DNA of 64,000 nucleotides, from assembly GCA_027449965.1 (NCBI GenBank), contig DAIDKP010000010.1:1-64000 (forward strand), given 5' to 3'. Both the position numbers and the translations under genes were made by a program. Of this stretch, positions 1 to 9,284 are shown in pieces. Each line of letters starts with the position of its first letter. The stretch's first letter is position 1. The notes beneath the pieces were generated by a model. It saw nothing but the letters and a program-made list of their open reading frames with translations. It searched no databases and had not been told where the DNA came from. This DNA is from Acidobacteriaceae bacterium (GTDB taxonomy: Bacteria > Acidobacteriota > Terriglobia > Terriglobales > Acidobacteriaceae).

Positions 1-61
1 CATCCAGATACGCCTGGAGGCGATCCGCCTGACGGCACAACTGCTCTTGTCGAAGACTCAT
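1..61 (-). CDS. possible 5' end of an unidentified gene, cut by the window edge
   Basis: On the minus strand an ATG at 61 opens a frame that stays open to the window edge: 20 residues, MSLRQEQLCRQADRLQAYLD. It is polar and helix-like. It sits just downstream of the point where the TonB receptor reading frame is lost, so it may be the first codons of a mobile-element gene. That is inference: 20 residues identify no family, and chance is possible. Confidence 0.2.
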   Translation of the reverse strand, partial: MSLRQEQLCRQADRLQAYLD

Positions 62-118
62 TCCATCAACGTACTACCGCACAATCTCTCCGGACGGGAA
101 AATCAACTCAAACGTATC

Positions 119-994
119 TCACTTATAACACAGTAGTACTACAAAATGCTCAATATAGGTGTTGTAACTTCCAATATTGACTCCGCCTGTAATATCTGGG
201 CCAGGAGTGCTTTTTGGCTGAAAGGGAAGATAGTTGACTGTTCCGCCGATACTATCAAACCAGCGATTGGATGGTCCGCCTGGACCATAGGTGACGTCAA
301 TATTCGAGATCATATCCATGATCGGAATCTGAGTTGTTTGCCACTGTCCGTTATTGGAGATCAGGTTGTTCATCGGGATTCCATCGAAGAGAAATGTTAC
401 GCCATTGCGCAACACATCCCCGTTGACGCTGGACCATCCAGCCTTGATGCCTCGGACAACAACTTCGCTTCGAGCGGTAGCAGCAACGCCGCCGTATCCG
501 TATACATAGATGCCCGGAGCAGCAGTCAGCGCTTGAGCTGCACTGCCAAATGGACCGGCGACTCCCTCAATCTCTGCATTGGAAATTTCCGCTTCAGTCA
601 CCGAAGTTTCCGGCGAAGCTTCAGCTGTGACGGTGACGGACTCTGCATTCGACGATATCTGCATGGAGAGATGGATCGTTTCACTTTGACCAGCGGTTAA
701 CTGAATTCCATTTCGAGTAAGAACATCGAATCCACGAAGACTCGATGTCACCATATAGGGTCCGGCAGCGAGATTCGATGCATGAAAGGATCCGCCGGCG
801 TCGCTGGTAACAGTCGTGATGGAATGGCTATCGAGATTGATGATCGAGACACTGGCACCTGTCAATGGCGCACCCGAAGCGGTCGTTACGATCCCGCTCA
901 AGGAGCCAGACGTTGTTGTTGATGTTTGTGCTTTGAGCAGCAGTCCATAGCCGACAAACAGAAAACAAATCGTCCATATCAAAAGACGTCGCAT
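119..994 (-). pseudogene. TonB-dependent receptor, N-terminal fragment (truncated)
   Basis: The 291 residues begin with a signal peptide (about 1-22, ending LLLKAQ), then a carboxypeptidase-regulatory-like domain (about 31-112) and the start of a TonB plug (about 135-270; SEVVVRGIKAG, VTFLFDGIPMN). Acidobacterial receptors of this type usually run 900-1200 residues with a 22-strand barrel. Here the frame stops soon after NIGSYNTYIEHF, with a short unrelated tail (VVLLCYK). The barrel is missing and 1-118 does not continue it in any frame I can follow. It is therefore a broken gene, probably by insertion or rearrangement near 133-150. An intact copy would import large ligands such as glycans across the outer membrane. 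Confidence 0.75.
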
Positions 995-1190
995 TCACAA
1001 GCCTCTGAAAGTTGAATGTGGCGCGCGAGATCGTGACCTTCATCCAGCTTTCGCATACGCCCAACTTCAAGCTATGCATGAGATGTTTCATAGATGTCAC
1101 GATGAGATGAATTTCATTACCCGGATGTGACGATCGCTTCATCTGCGAAGGAAGGAATGCTTCAAGCGCAGTGACGGATAAGGATCATTT

Positions 1191-3668
1191 TCACGAGTAG
1201 AGCGGGATCGCAGCGCTTTGGAGTTCGCTTCCCGTGATCGAAAGAACGCTGAGTCGATCAGCGCCAGTCACGGTGATCCATGCGCGGCCGTTAGCGAGTT
1301 CGACTACGCGTGAGCCACCGACAGTACCGCGATTGTCCAAGAGATGTCCGTTGCCGGCAAGGGAGAAGCGAACGCGGTTGCGCGCGTCAAGGCAGAGAAC
1401 GCCCGTGGAATCGTGTACGGTTGCCTCGACGGTGACTTTCCTTGCATCCTGCTGCAAGATGGCAAGCTTCAGAAGAGAGGGAGTGGACCATGTTTCGGTC
1501 TGATAGAGAAATTGGACAGTGTCTGCAATCGCATGGGCGGTGTGCGGATACGCAACTGCTCGCAACTCGTTGTGGCCGACATGAAATGGAATCTGCCATC
1601 GCAGTCCAGAGCAGGGGAAGTCTCCGGCTGCGCGGTGTCTGCGTCCAAGCGATTGGCCATTGAGAAAGAGTTCGACTGTGGTGCAGTTTGAGTAGATGCG
1701 CACGAGACGAAGCTCACCGGGCTTGCCCCAACGCACAGGCCACGAGTGGCCGTAGATGTGGACCATTGGCGTCTCGCTCCAGTAGGACTGGAAGACGAAG
1801 TAACTCTCTTTGAGAGTGAGGTCACGCTCAACAACGCCTTTCTGGTTGATGCGTGGAATAGGGTTATCGACTCGCAAGGGTGTGGTGAAGTCTTTGAATA
1901 TCCATTGCGCAGCACCCGCCAGCCATGGCAGCCTGTGCTGCACCATCAGATGCCAGTCGAAGAGGTCGCAGGCATAGGTCTCAGACCAGTCTCCATCGCG
2001 TGAGACACGAGCAACGCCGCCCGCAGCCTGATAAGCCAGACCACGTTCTGCGGTTTCGCCCATTGCCACGCCAGCAAGATGAGCATAGGGATCTTCGGCA
2101 TGGCGCCGGGCATGACTATCAGCTCCCCACTCGATGTGGAGCAGTTGCGGAACAGCAGTGCGCGCGGCTTCCAAAGATGCCTCGTATTCCTGATAACGTC
2201 CGCCGTACCAGCCGGCCCAGATGGAAGGCGAATAGACATCGGGAATGTCGCGAGCGAAGTCGCAGCGGCGAATGGCCGTGAGCCGACTGGGATCCAGTTG
2301 ATGCGCGAGGGTGTTGAGCTGCGTCATGTAGCTGCGAATTGCAGCGTGATCAACGGCAGGATACTCACCCGGCCAGTCGTCTTCATTGCCCAGCCCCCAG
2401 AAACAGATGGAAGGATGGTTGAAGTGCTGGTCGATCATGGTAGCGAGTTTCTGACGGCCTTGTTGCTGAAACACCGCATCGCCGACACCAGCGCGACACC
2501 ATGGCAGCTCTTCCCAAACGATGAGTCCAAGTTCGTCGCAAAGATCAAGGATGAACCGGGACTGCTGATAATGCGCGAGCCGGATGAAATTCGCGCCCAT
2601 CGCGCGGATCATCAGCATCTCTGTGCGCATCTGCTCCTCAGTCATGGCCGCAGCGCAGTCGGCGTGGTCCTGATGACGATGGGTACCATGCAACAGCAGG
2701 CGCTCTCCGTTGAGGAAGAATGGGCCGTGCGGCGTGAAGTGAAAGTCGCGAATGCCGAAGCGCTCGGTGTGCGTGACTTCGCCGTAGTCGGTGCGCATGT
2801 TGATGGTGCACATGTACAGGTGAGGAGAGGATGGCGACCAGCGCTGCGGATTGGGTATGGAGATGGAAGCAATCTCGCGCATCTCGTGCCAGAACCGAAC
2901 GATGCTTTGCGATGAGCCTACCAACTGGCCAGCTTGATCTGTGATGGAAATAGAACAATAAGCTGATCCCGAGGTTTGACTAGGATTGTAAAGACGCGCT
3001 TGAACACTGACCTGAGCCTGGCTGGCCGTAATGTGGACAGGAAGTTGGACAGCCTCCAAAGCGACGGCTGGAAGGTAAATAAGATGGACGTTGCGATAGA
3101 GTCCGCCGTAGAGTGTGAAGTCACTGAGGTCTGACGGCATGCGCTCCAGATCAGGGGAATTATCGCAAAGCACACTCAGCGGGAGTGCTTCGCTTTGCTT
3201 CTTGGCCAGCGTGCGAGCAGCATCGGTGATATCGACCGTGAACTCGTCATACCCACCCACATGACGGGTGAGCAGAAGATCACCGAGATAGACCTCGGCG
3301 CTTTGTCCCGCGCCTTCAAAGTGGAGCAGAGTTCGACCACCCGAAAAAGGATTTGCCACGCGGGTGAGACGGCGATACCAGGCTTTGCCTCGATAAGCAG
3401 GCACCTCGGGATCACAGCCATCATGGTCGTTGAAGCAGTGTGGCAAAGTTACACTCTGCCACGCGGCAAGCGGCTGGCTGCTCCAAACCTGCCAAGGGGC
3501 TGCGAGCGGCATCTGCAGGAACTGCCAGCCGCTGTGCAGCGTTTGCGCATTGGCAGCGGCGCTGCCTCGCAGAGCCGACTGTGCCAACAGCGGCGACACT
3601 TGCGAAGCTGCACAGGAAGCTGCCAGCGTCAGCGCGCCATTGCGAAGAAACTGTCGCCGCGTGTGCAT
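1191..3668 (-). CDS. glycoside hydrolase family 2 protein (beta-galactosidase-like), Tat-exported
   Basis: This 825-residue protein opens with a twin-arginine signal (HTRRQFLRNG, then a hydrophobic run to about 30), so it should be folded in the cytoplasm and exported by Tat. A jelly-roll sugar-binding domain (about 45-200), an Ig-like domain (about 205-310) and a TIM barrel (from about 311) follow. The barrel shows the GH2 signatures: RLAHYQQSRFILDLCDELGL, then GLGNED with the acid/base Glu429, then HIEWGADS with the nucleophile candidate Glu513. It likely hydrolyses beta-galactosides or related glycans in the periplasm. Exact substrate cannot be told: beta-galactosidase, beta-glucuronidase and beta-mannosidase share this fold. 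It lies behind the broken TonB gene, a setting typical of glycan-use loci. Confidence 0.88.
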   Translation of the reverse strand: MHTRRQFLRNGALTLAASCAASQVSPLLAQSALRGSAAANAQTLHSGWQFLQMPLAAPWQVWSSQPLAAWQSVTLPHCFNDHDGCDPEVPAYRGKAWYRRLTRVANPFSGGRTLLHFEGAGQSAEVYLGDLLLTRHVGGYDEFTVDITDAARTLAKKQSEALPLSVLCDNSPDLERMPSDLSDFTLYGGLYRNVHLIYLPAVALEAVQLPVHITASQAQVSVQARLYNPSQTSGSAYCSISITDQAGQLVGSSQSIVRFWHEMREIASISIPNPQRWSPSSPHLYMCTINMRTDYGEVTHTERFGIRDFHFTPHGPFFLNGERLLLHGTHRHQDHADCAAAMTEEQMRTEMLMIRAMGANFIRLAHYQQSRFILDLCDELGLIVWEELPWCRAGVGDAVFQQQGRQKLATMIDQHFNHPSICFWGLGNEDDWPGEYPAVDHAAIRSYMTQLNTLAHQLDPSRLTAIRRCDFARDIPDVYSPSIWAGWYGGRYQEYEASLEAARTAVPQLLHIEWGADSHARRHAEDPYAHLAGVAMGETAERGLAYQAAGGVARVSRDGDWSETYACDLFDWHLMVQHRLPWLAGAAQWIFKDFTTPLRVDNPIPRINQKGVVERDLTLKESYFVFQSYWSETPMVHIYGHSWPVRWGKPGELRLVRIYSNCTTVELFLNGQSLGRRHRAAGDFPCSGLRWQIPFHVGHNELRAVAYPHTAHAIADTVQFLYQTETWSTPSLLKLAILQQDARKVTVEATVHDSTGVLCLDARNRVRFSLAGNGHLLDNRGTVGGSRVVELANGRAWITVTGADRLSVLSITGSELQSAAIPLYS

Positions 3669-3697
3669 GGGGAACCCCCGCTCCGAATGCCTTGATT

Positions 3698-5563
3698 CTA
3701 TTTTGTCTCTGCCGGGGGCAGGTGTCCACCCTGTGCAATGATCCAGGCATCGACTCGACTTTCCAGTACGCCGAGCGGAAGAGCGCCGGAGTCGATGACT
3801 TCATCGTGAAAAGCGCGAAGATCAAACTTTGCGCCAAGCGCCTGTCTGGCTCGTTCGCGTAGCTGCAGAATCTTCAGTTGGCCAACTTTATAGGCCAGCG
3901 CCTGCCCGGGCCATCCGATGTAGCGATCCACTTCGGACTGAATATTAGTCTCGTCCAAAGAGGAGTGCTGGTGGAAGTAATCGACCATCTGCTGCCGCGA
4001 CCAGTGCATGGAATGGACACCCGTATCGACGACAAGCCGGATGGCGCGCCACTCATCGTTATCCAACCGACCGTAATCGGAGTAAGGATCCTGATAGAAG
4101 CCGACTTCCTTGCCCAGCCGCTCGGCATATAGCGCCCATCCCTCGACAAAGGCTGTGTAACTGACATATTTGCGGAACTCGGGGACGCCCTGCATCTCCT
4201 CGGCCATGGAAATCTGCATATGGTGACCGGGAACGCCTTCATGATAGGCAATTGCCTCAACATCGTCGAGCGAGCGCTGCGTGGCGTTATAGGTGTTGAC
4301 GGTGATCCGACCGGGGCGAGTGCCGTCCGCAGTGCCCTCTTCGTAATAGGCTGCGGCTGCATTCTTTGCGCGATAAGCGGGAATCGTGACGACTTCGAGT
4401 TTTGCTTTGGGCAGATGATAGAAGAGCGTGGGAAGCTTCGCTTCCATGCCCTGCTCAAAGCCGCTGTAGGCTTGCAGCAGCGCCGCTGCAGAAGCTGGAT
4501 GCAGCTTGGGATTGGCCGCAACAGCGGCGCGAAAACTCTTGAGATCGGAGTAGCCCATCTTCTCTGCGATAGCAAGCATCTCTATCTCGTCTCGCTTGAC
4601 CTCGTCGAGTCCAATCTGGTGAATCTGCGCCGGAGTCATCCTGGTCGTGGTCTCGCGGTGAATACAGAACTGGTAGTAACGGTCACCATCCGGCAGGGAC
4701 CAGATGCCTGGATCAGTCCGTCCTGCAGGAACATAGCTGACCTGCATATAATGCTCAAAGCGCAGATAGGCAGGCAGCACTTCCTTGCCGATGGCCGCCA
4801 GCATCTCTGTACGGATCCGTTGCTGATCCGCAGCAGAGATGCTAGCCGGGAAATGCTTGAGCGGCATGGCGAGCGGAGAATCTTCCGGCTTTTGATGCGC
4901 CAGTTCCCTCACCTGCACCAGCGTTTGCTCCAGCAGATACTTCGGCGGCATGCGCTTTTCTTCCATGCCAATCTCCATCGCTTCTGTCACCTGATCAAAG
5001 GCGCGAGGAATGGCATGAAGGCGCGCGATCCAGTCGTTGTAATCCTTGATCGAATCGAAGCTCAACTGGCGAACAAGCTCTGGATATTCCGAGTAAATGC
5101 CGCCCATCTGATTGACCGGCATCTCCCACTCCTTGAACTCAGAGGCTTCCTGATCCTGCATCAACTGCTGAAGCTGAAGATCGTAGCTGATGCGTTCCTG
5201 CGCAGAGAATCCCTGGGGGTTGATGGCGGCCAACCGCAGAATGTACTGCTGTTCGCGTGTGAGTTCGTCATTGTAGGCGCGAATGGAGTAATCAGTAATC
5301 TTGTCGTTGTAGCGCTTGTCGCCAATCGAGGAGGCAAACTCCGGTGACTGGCGAAGATTGTTCTGCCATATCTCTTCAAGCAGGTCGTTCAGCTCCTTTT
5401 CGCGGGCAGCCACAGGTTGAGAAGCATCCTCTTTCGCTAGTTGAGCCGGCGTGGCCAACGGAAGCTTCTTCTGCGAAGCCAGCATCGGAAGCGAAATGGG
5501 AAGGGAACAAAACAAGAGGCAACAAGCGAATCGTATTTTCAAATCAGTCTCCCGCAGAAGCAT
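3698..5563 (-). CDS. DUF885 family secreted metallohydrolase/peptidase-like protein
   Basis: About 620 residues with an N-terminal signal peptide (FACCLLFCSLPISLPMLA). The family hallmark HEGVPGHH lies at about 441-448, followed by FVEGWALYAERLG, and together these look like a zinc-binding HExxxHH-type site. DUF885 proteins resemble metallopeptidases; the substrate is unknown here. Start choice is open. ATG at 5563 is used. A TTG at 5542 is better spaced from GGGAG and would give a tighter signal peptide (KIRFACC...). An upstream TTG at 5581 is unlikely because it overlaps a -10-like TACACT. It is followed on the same strand by the GH2 gene after only 29 bp, so the two may be co-transcribed. 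Confidence 0.82.
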   Translation of the reverse strand: MLLRETDLKIRFACCLLFCSLPISLPMLASQKKLPLATPAQLAKEDASQPVAAREKELNDLLEEIWQNNLRQSPEFASSIGDKRYNDKITDYSIRAYNDELTREQQYILRLAAINPQGFSAQERISYDLQLQQLMQDQEASEFKEWEMPVNQMGGIYSEYPELVRQLSFDSIKDYNDWIARLHAIPRAFDQVTEAMEIGMEEKRMPPKYLLEQTLVQVRELAHQKPEDSPLAMPLKHFPASISAADQQRIRTEMLAAIGKEVLPAYLRFEHYMQVSYVPAGRTDPGIWSLPDGDRYYQFCIHRETTTRMTPAQIHQIGLDEVKRDEIEMLAIAEKMGYSDLKSFRAAVAANPKLHPASAAALLQAYSGFEQGMEAKLPTLFYHLPKAKLEVVTIPAYRAKNAAAAYYEEGTADGTRPGRITVNTYNATQRSLDDVEAIAYHEGVPGHHMQISMAEEMQGVPEFRKYVSYTAFVEGWALYAERLGKEVGFYQDPYSDYGRLDNDEWRAIRLVVDTGVHSMHWSRQQMVDYFHQHSSLDETNIQSEVDRYIGWPGQALAYKVGQLKILQLRERARQALGAKFDLRAFHDEVIDSGALPLGVLESRVDAWIIAQGGHLPPAETK

Positions 5564-5678
5564 CAGTCGTAACAGGGTCAAGTGTAAGCTATCCCGCCTC
5601 CTGGGTGGTCGCGGTAGCTGTCTTCACATGCCTTCGCCGGCTCACCCGAAAACGAGCCTCCTGATACACTTGTGTCGA

Positions 5679-6344
5679 ATGCCTGTTCATCTGGATTACT
5701 GGCTGCACTCGCTGCGTCTGATCGCAATTGCCTACCTGCTGGGTTCCATTCCAACGGGATACCTGCTTATACGTTTCTTTCGCAAGCAGGATATTCGTAC
5801 CTTGGGCAGTGGCAACATCGGCGCGACCAATGTGTTGCGTTCAGGAGCCAAGGTACTTGGCGCGGTCACTTTTCTGCTCGATGTGGCAAAAGGCGTGCTG
5901 GCGGTCTGGCTGTGCGCACGATTGTCCACCGTCGGCTTTCCCATTGCTCCGCTGCACGCAGAGGCGCTGGCGGCATTCTGCGCCGTGCTTGGCCACATGT
6001 TTCCCATCTGGCTTGATCTTCGCGGTGGCAAGGGCGTTGCGACTGCCTTTGGCGTCTTCGCAATGTTGGCTCCCAAGGCCGCACTTCTTGCGCTTGCAGT
6101 TTTCATCGTGCTCTTTCTGCTCTTCCGCTTCGTCTCGCTGGCCTCGATTGCAGGATCTGCAATTTTCCCGGTTGCCGCCTGGTTCACCACGCGCTCATCT
6201 CACTCGCTGGTTGTTGCCGCAGTGGAGATTTTGATTCCGCTCTTCGTGATTTTGAAACATCGACAAAATATTTTTCGCTTGTGCAAAGGCACGGAATATC
6301 GGTTTGGAGCCAGGAAGACGGCTTCTGTGGAATCGGAATCATGA
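5679..6344 (+). CDS. plsY: glycerol-3-phosphate acyltransferase PlsY
   Basis: PlsY is an inner-membrane enzyme that moves an acyl group from acyl-phosphate to glycerol-3-phosphate, the first step of phospholipid synthesis. The 221-residue product is polytopic and carries the three family motifs: GSGNIGATNVLRSG, GHMFPIWLDLRGGKGVATAFG (first 20 residues around the Gly-rich loop) and KHRQNIFRLCKGTE. Length fits the family (about 200). The ATG at 5679 is chosen because the membrane domain starts right after it; longer in-frame extensions are not PlsY-like. A TACACT hexamer ends 8 nt before the ATG. The stop overlaps the gpsA start by 4 nt (ATGA), so PlsY and the enzyme that makes its substrate are translationally coupled. 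Confidence 0.95.
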   Translation: MPVHLDYWLHSLRLIAIAYLLGSIPTGYLLIRFFRKQDIRTLGSGNIGATNVLRSGAKVLGAVTFLLDVAKGVLAVWLCARLSTVGFPIAPLHAEALAAFCAVLGHMFPIWLDLRGGKGVATAFGVFAMLAPKAALLALAVFIVLFLLFRFVSLASIAGSAIFPVAAWFTTRSSHSLVVAAVEILIPLFVILKHRQNIFRLCKGTEYRFGARKTASVESES

Positions 6345-7363
6345 GCAAAATAGCTGTGCTGGGAGCAGGAGCGTGGGGTACAGCGCTGGCTATCGCTTGG
6401 GCTTCGCAGCAGCGACATGAAGTTACGCTTTGGAGCCACCGCGACGAACACGCGCTCGAGATGCAAAAAAGCCGCGAAAACAGGAAGTATCTTCCTGATT
6501 TTCCCTTGCCGAACCGGTTGCGAGTGACCGCCGATGCTGCAGAAGCTGTGAAAGAGGCTGAGTGGATTGTATCTGCAATTCCCAGCCAGTATCTGCGCGC
6601 TACATCTCAGCAACTCGCACCACTGCTGAATCCAGATCAAGTGGTGATTTCCGCAACAAAAGGACTGGAGATCGGAACGCATCTGCGTATGACCGCACTG
6701 CTTCAGGAGTGCTTTGTCAATGACCGTGCACCGGACAGGATTGGAGTGCTGAGCGGACCTTCGTTTGCAGCCGAAGTGGCACATGGACAGCCAACAGCCG
6801 TAACCGTCGCGTTTCCTGACTTGAAGGATGCGATTCGCACACAACATGCGCTTACCTCAGAGACGCTTCGCATCTATAGCACGGACGATGTGGTGGGCGT
6901 CGAACTCGGCGGCGCACTGAAGAACGTGATTGCGATTGCCGCCGGTATTGTTACTGGGCTGGAACTTGGCTCGAATAGTACCGCTGCTCTGATCGTGCGC
7001 GGCAGCGCTGAGATTACCCGCCTGGCTGTAGCCGCAGGAGCACAGCGAGAGACGCTGGCAGGACTGAGCGGCACAGGCGACTTGATTCTGACCTGCACAG
7101 GTGCGCTTTCGCGAAATCGTTCCGTGGGAATCGCACTGGCACAAGGAAGAGATGTGCGGACGATCCTCGATTCGATGGATGGCAAAGTCGCAGAGGGAAT
7201 TCGTACAACAGAAGCCGCACTGGAGTTAGCCGCAACACTGGGAGTCGAGATGCCCATCACCAGGCAGATTCACGCCATCCTCAACGGAGTGATCGATCCG
7301 CAAAGGGCGATCCGCGAGTTGATGCAGAGGCCCGCGCGCAAGGAAGCCGATGAGCTGAACTAG
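6341..7363 (+). CDS. gpsA: glycerol-3-phosphate dehydrogenase [NAD(P)+]
   Basis: GpsA reduces dihydroxyacetone phosphate to sn-glycerol-3-phosphate in the cytoplasm, supplying PlsY encoded just upstream. The 340-residue protein starts with a Rossmann motif (VLGAGAWGTALA), keeps SATKGLEIG, LSGPSFAAEV, and the catalytic stretch ELGGALKNVIAIAAGI, and ends with the expected helical domain (GDLILTCTGALSRNRSVG). The start at 6341 overlaps the plsY stop by 4 nt. Its 3' end overlaps the convergent arsC by 4 nt, so no terminator separates the two transcripts. Confidence 0.96.
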   Translation: MSKIAVLGAGAWGTALAIAWASQQRHEVTLWSHRDEHALEMQKSRENRKYLPDFPLPNRLRVTADAAEAVKEAEWIVSAIPSQYLRATSQQLAPLLNPDQVVISATKGLEIGTHLRMTALLQECFVNDRAPDRIGVLSGPSFAAEVAHGQPTAVTVAFPDLKDAIRTQHALTSETLRIYSTDDVVGVELGGALKNVIAIAAGIVTGLELGSNSTAALIVRGSAEITRLAVAAGAQRETLAGLSGTGDLILTCTGALSRNRSVGIALAQGRDVRTILDSMDGKVAEGIRTTEAALELAATLGVEMPITRQIHAILNGVIDPQRAIRELMQRPARKEADELN

Positions 7364-7851
7364 CTCTGGCCAATGCGTTTCAACTCAGCCTGGATCGTCA
7401 TCGGGTCGAGCGTTGCAAGAGGAAGAGCCAGAAACAAGCCGATTCGCCGTTCCAGCCGTGCAAATGCCTGAGCAAAGGCGTACTGAATCTCTTCACGGCT
7501 TCCCTCAACTGCCGCCGGATCAGGAATTCCCCAATGCGCCGTCATAGGATGGCCCGGCCAGACAGGACACGCCTCAGAAGCCGCGCTGTCACAGACGGTA
7601 AAGACAAAATGCATTTCAGGTGCATCGGGTCCGGCAAACTCTTCCCAGCTTTTGCTGCGATATCCTTCGGTGCTGTTGCCGCTGATAGCAATTTGCGACA
7701 GCGCCTCTGGACGGACACGACCGGACGGATGACTTCCTGCACTGAAAGCTCGAAAATGCGGCGCACCACGACGATTGAGAATTGCCTCTGCCATGATGGA
7801 GCGAGCCGAATTTCCTGTGCAAAGAAACAGAACGTTATATTGCGATTGCAT
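7360..7851 (-). CDS. arsC: arsenate reductase, low-molecular-weight phosphatase (thioredoxin-coupled) type
   Basis: The enzyme reduces arsenate to arsenite so that it can be exported or methylated. The 163-residue protein has the P-loop CTGNSARS with nucleophile Cys11 and a pair Cys87/Cys95 (VCDSAASEACPVW) in the place where pI258-type ArsC enzymes keep their relay cysteines, so thioredoxin is the likely reductant. A general tyrosine phosphatase is less likely given the cysteines and the setting. It lies 35 bp downstream of arsM on the same strand and is probably read from the arsM promoter. Its 3' end overlaps gpsA. Confidence 0.93.
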   Translation of the reverse strand: MQSQYNVLFLCTGNSARSIMAEAILNRRGAPHFRAFSAGSHPSGRVRPEALSQIAISGNSTEGYRSKSWEEFAGPDAPEMHFVFTVCDSAASEACPVWPGHPMTAHWGIPDPAAVEGSREEIQYAFAQAFARLERRIGLFLALPLATLDPMTIQAELKRIGQS

Positions 7852-7886
7852 ACCCTGATCCTTCCTGCGTAAAGTGCCCCGAAATG

Positions 7887-8783
7887 CTAGTGCAAAGGTC
7901 TGACGGCAAATACCTTGACGCTGGCAGCCGCCTGATTGACGTCAAATTGCGACAACAACTCTCGCAGCTCTTCATGCACGCTCTGCTCGGTCGAAGACGA
8001 AAGCGAAACCGGACTCGAGCAGCAGTTGGCAACCGGCAGAGCGTCTGCCTGCGGTGACTGCATGGAAGGCGAACAGCATCCGGATTGATTTTCTACCTTG
8101 GCATACGCATTCAGATCGGCTCCGCTATCAACGATTTCTACATCGGAAAATCCAGCCGCCAGCAACTGACTCCGATACTCCTCGATGCGAATTGCGCCCG
8201 CGATGCAGCCAACATAGGCAGCCATGCTGCGCGCAACCTGCTGTGGCAACTCTGCCTTGAGCGCGATATCACTCACAGCCAACCGACCACCCGGCTTCAG
8301 CACGCGCGCTATCTCTCGAAAAACCGCAGGTTTGTCCGGAGCAAGATTGAGCACGCAGTTGCTCAGCACGCAATCGACTGAACCATCTGCCAAAGGTAGA
8401 CGGTCGATGGTTGCCTGATAAAAGCGAACATTGCGATACATCCCCTGCGCTGCATTGGTTTGCGCTCGCTCGATCATCTCTGGGGTCATGTCGATCCCAA
8501 TTACCTGGCCGCTTTCACCCACGATCTTTGCCGCGAGAAAAACGTCCATGCCTCCGCCACAGCCAAGATCAACAACCACTTCGCCCGGTCGGATGGAGGC
8601 CATGGCGACCGGATTGCCGCAAGATAGGCCCATGTTTGCAGCCGCAGGAATCGACCCCAGTTCTTCAGGAGAATATCCAAACGACAGGGCCACAGCGCTG
8701 ACTCCAGAATGGCTGCTGGAAAGCGAGCTGTGCGCGACAGAACCGTATTTTGAAGCGATAGCCCGATGGATTTCGTTCGACAT
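7887..8783 (-). CDS. arsM: arsenite S-adenosylmethionine methyltransferase
   Basis: ArsM uses SAM to methylate arsenite to mono- and dimethyl species. The 298 residues contain the SAM site ([17 protein letters not shown], about 69-85; GIDMTPEMI) and three cysteines in the positions expected for As(III) binding: Cys55 (LSCGN), Cys143 (LSNCVLNL) and Cys193 (VGCIAG). Two extra vicinal pairs follow the core (SGCCSP near 236 and NCCSS), which may add metalloid binding. An AAGGAGG Shine-Dalgarno lies 4 nt before the ATG. A minus-strand promoter (TTGACG, 17 bp, TAGATT) lies upstream and shares the arsR operator region. Confidence 0.94.
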   Translation of the reverse strand: MSNEIHRAIASKYGSVAHSSLSSSHSGVSAVALSFGYSPEELGSIPAAANMGLSCGNPVAMASIRPGEVVVDLGCGGGMDVFLAAKIVGESGQVIGIDMTPEMIERAQTNAAQGMYRNVRFYQATIDRLPLADGSVDCVLSNCVLNLAPDKPAVFREIARVLKPGGRLAVSDIALKAELPQQVARSMAAYVGCIAGAIRIEEYRSQLLAAGFSDVEIVDSGADLNAYAKVENQSGCCSPSMQSPQADALPVANCCSSPVSLSSSTEQSVHEELRELLSQFDVNQAAASVKVFAVRPLH

Positions 8784-8811
8784 GGCGCCTCCTTACATAT
8801 CTCTGCAAGCA

Positions 8812-8852
8812 AATCTATTCCTTCTTTACATATTCGTCAATGCGGATATAAT
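8812..8852. promoter_or_regulatory. divergent arsM/arsR promoters with a shared ArsR-type operator
   Basis: Plus strand: TTTACA (8825-8830), 16 bp, TATAAT (8847-8852) reads into arsR. Minus strand: TTGACG (8840-8835), 17 bp, TAGATT (8817-8812) reads into arsM. An imperfect dyad ATATTCG (8830-8836)/CGGATAT (8843-8849) covers the arsR promoter core and the arsM -35. One ArsR dimer there could block both promoters, which is inferred from position and from the usual ArsR/SmtB mechanism. Confidence 0.7.
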
Positions 8853-8867
8853 AGGCATGTGCCTCGA

Positions 8868-9284
8868 ATGAAACAACAAGTCGCGCCGGAGCTGCTATTT
8901 CAGGCCCTTGGAGATCGAACGCGCTTACGCTTGCTCAATCTGATGGGAGATCAGGAGCTTTGTGTCTGCTATTTTGTAGAAGTTCTGAGGCAGCCGCAAC
9001 CCAAGATCTCTCGCCATCTGGCCTATCTGCGACGCGCAGGGATTGTCACAAGCAGGCGTGAGGGGAAGTGGATTCACTATCGCATAGAGCAGCCAGCGAA
9101 CCCACAGGCGCAGGAGTTGCTTCGCAACGTGCTTGCATGGCTGGCCGACGACAAAGCGATGCAGGCAGATCGCGCTCGGCTGATTCGCGCCTGTTGTACA
9201 CCGTCAAAATGTTCGCTTCTTCGCGAAGCTCCGCAGCCTGCATTGGTAAGCGGCGGACCTGAAGCTCGCAAGAGGCCACGATGA
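8868..9284 (+). CDS. arsR: ArsR/SmtB-family arsenic-responsive repressor
   Basis: A 138-residue winged-helix repressor. It shows the metalloid-sensing motif ELCVC (Cys32, Cys34) at the start of helix alpha3 and the recognition region [19 protein letters not shown]-terminal CC and C (109, 110, 115; ACCTPSKC) could give a third ligand or an extra site, as known for some ArsR variants. As(III) binding should release it from the dyad at 8830-8849. The start is the ATG at 8868; the longer in-frame extension has no family similarity. The predicted leader is only about 9 nt, with no clear Shine-Dalgarno. Its stop overlaps acr3 by 4 nt. Confidence 0.94.
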   Translation: MKQQVAPELLFQALGDRTRLRLLNLMGDQELCVCYFVEVLRQPQPKISRHLAYLRRAGIVTSRREGKWIHYRIEQPANPQAQELLRNVLAWLADDKAMQADRARLIRACCTPSKCSLLREAPQPALVSGGPEARKRPR

